From Mesotaenium endlicherianum (Eukaryota > Streptophyta > Zygnematophyceae > Zygnematales > Mesotaeniaceae): DNA of 29,580 nt. The position numbers were made by a program, and so were the translations under genes. Location: positions 94,859 to 124,438 of the forward strand of contig WELA01009535.1 of the NCBI GenBank assembly GCA_009602735.1, written 5' to 3'. The first letter of the stretch is position 1. Each line of letters opens with the position of its first letter. The notes beneath the pieces are model-generated. The model saw only the letters and a list, made by a program, of their open reading frames with translations. It had not been told where the DNA came from and searched no databases. This document shows positions 1-9,152 of the stretch, piece by piece.

Positions 1-21
1 GGAGGAGAACAGCATCTCCAG
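1..21 (-). CDS. Possible DENN gene exon 12 (5' part only)
   Basis: After the pyrimidine-rich (minus-strand) stretch of intron 11, an AG at 22-23 could be an acceptor. The following 7 codons read LEMLFSS in phase 0, which loosely resembles the segment after the PNL block in cDENN. An alternative AG six bases further on would give MLFSS. The exon runs off the window, so this is weak. Confidence 0.3.
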
Positions 22-3000
22 CTTGCCGCGTGCCCACGAGGGAGGCAGGGAGGGAGGCAGGGAGGGGGGGAGAGGGGAGGGAGGGAGGGAGGGAGGGCGA
101 GGGGGGGAGAAGGGTCAAGAGAGTGGGAGGGAGGCTGCTTTGGGTTGAGGGGTGCACCAGATTGGGGCATATGACAATGATCTGCTTCTCCAGCATGGCT
201 GCCAGCAGCATGGCCAGAATCTGCACGTCACACAGACACAGACACGCAGATGCAGCGCTCTGCCCCACTTTGGTCAGCTCCGATACTTGCTGGAGGTAAG
301 CTGGCAGGTAAAGAAGCCAGCTGTCGGAGGGAGGGGCATGCATCCTTGGGGTGGAGGGCCGTGAGTTGAGCGGGACCGTTACGTTTTCGAGAGAGAGAGC
401 GCGGCAGGCGGTGGCCAGCGCCCAGCTGGCGATAGACAGCGCCTCCTCTGCAGCCGCCACCGCCTGCTTCTTACCCCCCACCCCAACACGCACAATCAAA
501 ACCACCGACACCACAGTCAAATACCCATCGGGGAAAGACTAAGCCCTTAACAAGAAGGTGTATCATGGGCAGAGGCAATGAATAACAGGGGTAAGAAAAG
601 CACCCCACCCCTTTGAACCTCCCTTCCTCCCCCATTTTTCCCACTATCAGCCGCTGCTGCCTCTCTCCCAACCTCCCTCCCTCCCTCCCTGTCACTCTCT
701 CTCTCTCTCACCTCGGGTTTCTGGTCGTGGATGGCGTCACTGCCAGCATACGGGCGTCCCAGAATGTCGGCTATGGTGGGAGCCTCGCGCAGGAACGTGA
801 AGGGGGTGGCGTTCCCGAATATGCAGAACGTCAGGCTGCCGCCAAACGATGGCACGCCCATGTAGTAGTAGTCGCAAATCAGGCGCAGGGGGTCGTTGTC
901 ATTCTCCTGCTCAAGCCGCCAGAGCGCATGCCCACTCACACGCGCGCGCACACACACGCACGCACACACACACACACACACACATGTATGAGAAGGCCAG
1001 CCTGGCCAACCAGGGGTGCAACCTTCACAGCAGCAGCAGCAGCAGCAGTGGGGGTGGGAGCAGCAGTGAGCACAGGAAGTGCCTCACCTCTGCCCACTCG
1101 CGGACGCTTTCTATGCCGTAGTCGTCTTCCTCTTCTTCGTCATCATCCTCCTCCTCCTCCTCCTCCTCCTCCTCCTCCCTGCCAGCGATGCCCAGAGAGT
1201 CATCGCTGTCGTCGTCGTAGTAGCTCCGTGCAGACCGGCTGCTCTCCGCACCACCATACCCGCACAAGCACACAAACACGCACCCACCCCCACCCACCCA
1301 CACACGCACACAAAAGCACGCCGAGGAGTGTCGGTCAAGTGTACGCCCCTGGAGCATGTAGAGGGATTGCACGCAGCCCCCGTGCTGCTGCTAATTGCGG
1401 TGGCCGCGCAGCACGGTGAGAGAGTTGCCAGTGCATACCGCGTGTGCGACTCCGACGAATCTACTAGGGCAGCACCTCCGCCCAACTCGGCGCTTGTTTG
1501 CTGGGGCTGGGGCTGGGGCTGGGGCTGGCTGTGAGAGCGCTGGCTACGGGCCAGCTTGAAGCTGTTGTCGGCGGGAATGAGATCCTCGCCTGCCATCTGG
1601 CACGGCGTCAGCGGTGGCGTGCTGCTTGAGAGGGGGCCGTCTTCAGACAAGTTGCAGCTGCTGCTGCTTATGTGCAGCTGGGGGTGCACGCGCGCTCTTC
1701 TGCCGCCGCCCCCGCCGTTGACGCGCTCAGCCTCCAGAACCTCGTGCCGCCCACTGCTGGTGCTACTCTGCTGCTGCTGCTTGTGCTGCTGCTTGCTGCC
1801 GGCGACGTCTCCATTGAGGGCGCCGCGCTGGGCAGGCTTGTGGGCTGTGCTGTGGCCGTGGCTGGAGCTGGGAGTGAAGCTGTGCCTGTGGCTGTGGCTC
1901 TGGTTGAAGCTGTGGCTGTGACTGCGGCTCACCCGGGTAGCTGACGCGTGCCCTTGCTCGCCGCCCTCATAGTCGAGGGCGATAGTGGTCAGGCTAAGGC
2001 TGTGCCGGTGCTGCTGCAGCTGCTGCTGCTGGCTCCTCTGTGCCCCTGCACCCCCCCCGCCAGAGTACGAGCCCGGCAGGTCCCCCAGCGTGGGCTCCCG
2101 CAGCAAGTGACCCTCCTCCCCCTCCTCCTCCTCAAGGAGCTTAGCCCCGCCCCAGCTCCCACCACCACTAGCCGCGTCCTGGCGTCGATCGGCGGCAGCC
2201 CCGCCCGCTCCCCCGCCTCCGGCAGGGCTGGAGCCGACTTTGTCGGGCTTGGCGGGGGCGTTGCCCCACTCCACGGACGCAAAGTTGTCCTGGAGGTGCT
2301 GCTGGCCCAGCTGGAACTGCGACACGCGAGGGGGCACGGCGCCGGAGCCCTGGTCCCCCGCGCCCAACGACGCAGAGAACTGGCTCACCAGGCTCTGCAG
2401 CACCGCCTGCTGCTCCACGTCCTCCTCCTCCTGCGCGCCCGCGCCTGCCTCCATATTTGCGCCCCACTGCCCGTTCTTCTGGATGTTGCGGAATATCTCG
2501 TCCATTGTGCGCAGCTCCGCCCTGGGGCCGCCCTCCTGTGCGCCGCCGCCCTTGTCCGATCCGCGGAGCGCATCCTGCTGCGCGGGCTCGGTCGCCGCGG
2601 GGATGGGAGGAGTCCCCGGCTGCGAGCGCGAGGACGAGGAGGGGCTGGCGCCTGTGCCGGCACTGGCGTTGACGTTGGCATGGTTGGCAAACGAAGGAAG
2701 CCTGGCGGAGGAGCCCCACGCGTGCCCCACGGCGCCCCCTGCCCCTGCCCCTCCCCCTGCTCCTGCAGCCCTGCCCGTGGTCTTCTCGTGCACGAGGCCG
2801 GGGGGGGGCGACGGCATGCCGAAGCTGCGCGCGGACGAGCGGCTGTCGTTCGACTTGAAGGTGCTGCAGCGCCGCTGGCCCCCGTCTGCACCCTCTCCCT
2901 CCGCGGCGGCGCTGGCTGGGTACAGGTCGCCGGAGAATCCCACGTCGCTGAACCTGCCGCTGAGGAGTGGGTCAGCCCCAAGGCCGGCAGACGCCTGGCT

Positions 3001-5775
3001 GCTGCGGGCAGGGCTGGCAGCCGCTGCCGCCGCCGCAGCCCTGTAAGCGTCCTCGTCCTCCTCGTACTCTTCTTCTTCACCGTGGCCGCTCTCCCCGGCG
3101 TCGTTGTCTTCATTGTCGTCGTCTGGGACGTCGAGGCCGTTCATCCGAGCGCCGCCCTTGTGCTGTTGCCGGCCACGCGCCTCTCCTTCCACGCCCCCCT
3201 CCCCGTTCTGCGCATACGGCGGTGACGGCGGCTCATGGTCGGGCGGCAGCCATGCGTCGGGGAGGGGAATGGCGCTCTCTTGCCAGCTGTTGGCCACCTC
3301 CTCCTCCTCCTCGTCGTTGTCGTCGTTGTCGTCGTTCTCCTCGTCCTCCAGCGCCCTCCTCACCACCGCCCGGCTGCTCTGGCGGAAGAAGCTGTGGCGG
3401 CGCAGGGCTGCCAGCGGATTGGGGCCGTCCATGTGCTGCCGGATGCGTGCCAGCCGCTCCTGCTGCAGCATGCTGCCCCGCCGCATCCCACCCCGCCAGC
3501 AGATTCTTTGCCCCCCCGTGAGAGACGCGGGACACTGACGCAGTGGTGCAAGAGTGACGGGCGTCACAAAAAAAGGTTGCTGAAGGGAGATGAGGAAGCA
3601 AGGAAGTGGACCAAGGGTGTGTTTATGTGCGTGTCTGTGTGTGTGCGTGTGTGGGCTTGTGCATGCGTGCATGTGCAGATTCATGCATGCGTGCCTATGT
3701 GCATGTGTGTGTGTGTGTGTTTGCGCGTGTGTGCACAGGAGAGCGTGTGTGCGTGTGTGCGTACCAGTTGAGGACCTCAAAGTGCAGCGCAAAGAAGGGC
3801 AGCTGCGTGAGCAGGCAGTAGCACCGCGGCGCCCGCACCAAGTATCTCCCAACCTGCTCCTGCTGAGGTGGCGACGTCTCACTGCCCATCTGGATGATGC
3901 TGGGGGGTTTCTGCACGACCTCGTTGACGATGACACACACCCCGTACAGCGTCACATTGTCTGCCACCTGGTACCGCATGGCGGGGACACACACGCCACA
4001 GTAACAGAGTCAGAGGGGAAGAGGCGGACAATGCCGTCTCCAGCCATCATACCGCTGCCACGCATCACGCATGGGCATGGCCCATTGCTCTCTCTCTCTT
4101 CCCCACCCACAGCCTGAGCCCTTTCAGGACCGTACAGACAGCCCGTACTTTCTGGAAATATATTCACGTACACCCGCAAGATGTACATAAGCCCGGGTTT
4201 TCTGCCCTATGGGGTCACCAGAGCGGGCGCGCGCGTGTGTGTGTGTGTGTTTGTGTTTGTGTGTGCGTGTGTAGTGTGCCATGAGTCTTCTTGAGCGAAT
4301 GAGGCGGACAACACGAAGCACACAGGCATACAAGGCTGTCGCCCATCAAATGCAGATGTAGCAAGGGCAGGGAAGGGAGGGGGAGAGAGCTGGACGGAGC
4401 AGCGGACACACTGCTAGCAGTCTGTCGGTGTGAAGGACTCAGGCGACATCATCAAGCTTGCGCTGACTGACGATAATCACCCGCTCAAAACATCTTGTGC
4501 GCTCTGCATGGTGCCAGCATGCTTGGATGCTCGCAACCAAGCATGCAGCCATCTCCCAGCTTCCACCCCGCAGCACACCTTCAGGAGCCTCGCTAGAGAG
4601 GGCAGGCGCGGCAAGGGGAGCAGTCGAAGCGCAGCGTGGCGGCAGTGGTGGTGGTGGTGGTGGTGGTGGAGATGGTGGTGGAGGTGTTACCTTGAGCAGG
4701 AAGATGAATGACTGGTCGTCCTTCTTCACGTGACCCTGCAGCAGAAACAGCAGCAGCACCAGCAGCATGAGGCGGCAGGAGGAGGGGGGGAGGGGGAGGA
4801 GGGAGGAGAGGAGGAGGAGCAGGAGCATGAGGAAGGGGAGGAGGAGCAGGCCAGCAAGTGCATGCAGCAAGTAGTCAGAAGGCCGGTCGAGCACACGTGC
4901 ATGCCACAGACATGGATATGGCCCCTTGGAGCGACACAGCGGATGCATGTGGTGGTGCAGCAACACGACGTCGTTGGGGACGGGGAAGGGAAGAGCAGGC
5001 GCGCGCGTACCTGGCCGTACAGCACGTCGTTGAAGTCGCTCATGGAAGGCGACCTCTCCATCATCCGGGCCTGCTCACGCAGTCACGAGCGGTCACGCAC
5101 TCACTCTCACTCAGGCAGTCGTCGCATGCACGGGGGCACTCTCACTCACCCGCGCACGCAGTCTCACGCACCCCTCACCCACTCGCTCACACAGCCACTT
5201 GCTCACTTGCTCGCGCCGCACTCTCCTCCTCCTCTCCGTTGATGCGTATGAACTGTTTCATCGTATTTCAGAGAGCCTGAGTAGGGCAAACAACCCCAGT
5301 CATGCTCGCCTTATGGGTTCCTCATTTCTACGCCCCCCGCCCCCCCGGAAAGCTGCGTCATTACTGCGCGATGTCTGTCACAGAGACCGCTCGCTTCCCC
5401 TGCGAGTAGGATGGTGCGAGCAGGAGCAGCCGGAGTGCACAATCATTGTGCTGACGCCATGCGGCCTTCAATGACTCCGCACTAGGGCATATCTGACAGT
5501 CGAAATGCGTCCAAGTGTTGTAGAAGACGCGATTGTTGAGATTCTTGTCGATACATCAATCTAGTTATCATCGGATGCTTGCATCGTTTTCAATCTCAGG
5601 CCTTGACGTGAGGTAAGGTAGAAAAAACTGCCAAAATTTGACATCAATACCCATTGAGATGGCTAAATACTTTGGTATTTTGCCACAGTGCCTTTCAACT
5701 AAGAAAGCGCAGCACGTCCCCGATGCCGCAGTCACCCTTACAGCCATACACTAAGAATGAGATGCGTTCACGGCC

Positions 5776-5813
<38 letters not shown>

Positions 5814-8800
5814 ACGTGTTTGTGTGTCCATGTGCATGTACATGGGGGACGTGCAGATGCGGTGGAAGGACAACTGAAGTCAATGTTTGCATGCATGCAC
5901 GGGAGTGCCAATGAAGCACTCCCAAGGCTATGTATGAGAATGACTGGGTGCGGGATGCCATTGTCTGCTGCACAAGCACAAGCTTGCATCGCCAACGACC
6001 CCCCTCCCCGGTCTCTGGCCCCTGTCCCCCCCTGTTGTTCTGACAGAGGAGATCAGCAAGCACGCAGACACAGCAGGGAGCATGAAGAGAGCGAGAGAAA
6101 GGGAGGGGAGGAGCGATGGATAGAGGGACGGAGGGAGGGAGGGGGAGAGGGAGAGCGAGAGAGCGAGAGCACGCAGAGCTACCTGGATGCCGTTGGGGAA
6201 GCAGAAGCCAGGCAGGCCCTTCATGGGTAGCCTCTTCTCCGGCGGAAACTGAAACAAAAGCTGCTCCCCCACCACCACATGTCATACTCAAACGTGGTGT
6301 CAAGCACGAGGCGGGCACACTTATCGGCCAGCCAGGGACCGCCAGCTCAGCCCAGCCCAGCTCAGCTTCGCTCCGCTCCCAGCCCACGCGCTGTCGTCGA
6401 GCATCATGAAAGGTCTCCAGCATCTGAGAGGAGCCAGTGAGAAACCGCCCGCTCTCCCCTGCCTACACCTCGCTGATTCAAGACAGCTCAGCGATGCAGC
6501 TCTCCTACGACTCTCACTTACCCCGCGCAGTCAGTCAGGCAGTCAACCAGCGGTAACAATGCGGCCTTGGCTTCCCCCTCATCCTCTCCCGCCCCCCCGT
6601 GCGTCGCCGCCTTTCCCCGTCCCATCCCTTCCCATTATTTCACCTTCCCCTCCCCCGTTCCACCCTCTCTCCCTCCCTCTCAGATGCACGCGTTCATCAT
6701 GCAGCAGTTCTTGTTCCTTCGCAGTTCTGAGAGGATGCTGACGATGTCACCCAAGGATACGAGTGCGTCCCCACATTGCCAACATGCATCGCCCGGGATC
6801 GACACTGCACGGCCATCGAACACTCGGGCCAAACAGCATTTCTCGAAAGGTCAGGCACTCCCCAAAGATTGGCCACTCTTTTTGCTGGGCACACGAGAGA
6901 CTCTTCGTCTCCAGTGTCGGTTCCAAGCAGCACGTGGCTCATCGCACTGCTATTGTCCTCGTTGGCACCAGTTCATGGGGCATCTCCCGTTTGCCCGACC
7001 AGAGGGGAGAAGGGCAGGGTTTGTACGCACACTGCATGCCTTTGTCCCGTCTCCTGTCATTCTCAGTCTGTGAGATGCCATAAGCTACCCAGTCAGGCAA
7101 CACCTGGGTGAAGGGCGCGGGGGGCAGGAGAGTGGGGGGACGGGGGCAGCATCAGGCACACACGTGTACACTTCAAGCACACATACACAAAAGAGCACAC
7201 AGACAAACACGCGCACACACGCGATGGACACACATGCATGCACACACGCACACACCTGGGGCTCCAGGGCGGGGGTGGCGGGGCCGCGGTACTCGGAGTC
7301 GAAGGGCGTGGAGGCGTCCCCCGCCTTCTCCGCGCGCGCCTTGGCCTTCTCCCACGCCTTGCGCGCGGCAAACGCCGCCTCTGTGGCCTCCACGTCCGCG
7401 TGCGGATGCAGCCCCACCACCACAAAGTGCTCGAAGAACGCCGGGGGCTCCTTGCTGTCCTTCTTCTGCAGGCCCCACGTGGCACGTTGCACAGAAAAGC
7501 AGTTGCGCATTGCTCATCGTTCAGTGTGGGCAAGCGAATCTCTCTTCCTGCCCCCCTCCCGCTCTCCAAATTGTACTGCTGACTGCCCACTGCATGAAGT
7601 GCTTTGGGTGGAAGGGGGGGGGAAGGGGNTGCGTATGTGTGCAGCGTGGCCCAGCCATCACTGCCCCCGCCATACCTCGTCCTCCTCCTCCTCATGCATC
7701 CTCCCTCCGCAGGAACACACAGGTGCACACGCGCACAGATGGAGCCAAGTGCACAACACATCTCCCACTGTGCATCTCTATAACGGCGTCAGCCACATCC
7801 TCTCACAGTCTGGTCTTCACAAAGCCAAGCTGAGAAAGTCCATCCCTGCACTCCCAGTACGCTGCCTCTTGTCCATCCAGATAGCCCCCCCTCCTCGCGG
7901 GCTATGCCCTGCCGTGGTCCACATTGACCATGGGGCTGCGCACAGACTCGTCCTCCTGGACAGGTCAATAGCCACACAGAGATATGTGCAAGCCAAACAG
8001 AAGCACACATACTGCCCAGTCAAAAGTCCCTGCAACACGCCAGCCTGGGAGGGGGGGNAGAGAGGGAGGAAGGCAGGGTGGTGGTGCTGGTGGTGCTGGT
8101 GGTGCTGGTGGGGGCTGGGGTGGGGGTGGGGGTGGGGGTGAGGGGGAGTGGAGGCTGCTACTACAGGTTACACTGCGCTCCTGTCTGTCCCCTCCTACGT
8201 GTCGAAGAGCCATCAGTAGGCACAGGGCTATTCTTCTATCCTCCAGCAACAGCCCATCCACAGAGGCACAGGAGCACGGGGACCCAGATGTCCATCCACG
8301 CCCGACATTCCCACACTCGCCGTAAAGCTTCAGCCCACAGTGCAAGCATGGCTTGGCATTGCATGGCGTGGCATGGCGTGGCGTGGCATGGGGCTTGTTC
8401 TGACGCTTCCGCACGCGCGCGGCTATGCATCTCGCGTCTGCGAGACTTGCAAGTCCAGCGCCCTCTTTGCAGCTACACGGATCTTTCGGTTGGTATCTCG
8501 ATGCACACACGGCTCGCTTGATGCACGTGCCAAAAGGCACCCCTTGCCCTGGTGCCGCATTCAATCAAAGGACTTGGTCCGGGCAACAGCCACCCCTACA
8601 CGGCACTGACTGACTGTGAGGGAATGAGAACAACAAGCCCGTTGCTGGCTGGCTGGCAGGAGCTTTCCTGACGGGACACACGATGCCGAGCTCAGGCAGG
8701 TCTCGCACTCGCCTTTCTATCGCTGTTTCCCTTCTTTTCCGCATTCATGAGCCAGGAGGGGAGTCAGTAGTAGTTGTTTGCCTCGTCAAGCACTGGGGGT

Positions 8801-9110
8801 GGAGGTTGGGAGATCTATAGAGAGGGAAGTCAGATTATGTGGACTATGAGGGCGCTTCCAGTCAGGCATGCAAGGCGAGGCTGCGTGGGTTACTACTATG
8901 TGCTGCATGCAGCACATGCTCCGCAACGGGTGCTGGTTACTGTTGGTGGGGTCAGGGGGAGAGAGACCACACTCAGCCTGGTCTAGTATTTCAAATTTGA
9001 AGCTTCTCCCTCAAGCGCAAACGCCACATGCAAGCTTTCCAATATTGTCTTCTGCTCTGCTGTCATTGTGGTGGTAAGAGTACTTCGTGTAGAGGGGGGG
9101 GGGGGGGGGN

Positions 9111-9152
<42 letters not shown>

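Noticed and set aside
613..1419. 268-codon plus-strand open frame
   Set aside because: Runs across introns and exons 8-9 of the minus-strand gene and translates microsatellites.
1948..3225. 425-codon plus-strand open frame
   Set aside because: Antisense shadow of exon 7; Leu/Arg/Ala-rich from complementary CTG/GCC codons, no domain.
3473..3936. Long minus-strand open frame extending exon 7 upstream (941 codons in total)
   Set aside because: The extension is translated CA/TG intron and out-of-frame exon 6; the real splice acceptor at 3473 joins exon 6 in phase.
6670..6760. Exon-like minus-strand segment reading LGDIVSILSELRRNKN
   Set aside because: Exons 2 and 3 already join in phase 0 with an unbroken u-DENN; including it would disrupt the domain.
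7629..7629. Single N bases (also 8058, 9110, 24104) as gap boundaries
   Set aside because: Sequence is continuous around each; three sit in or near G-rich runs, so they look like ambiguous base calls.
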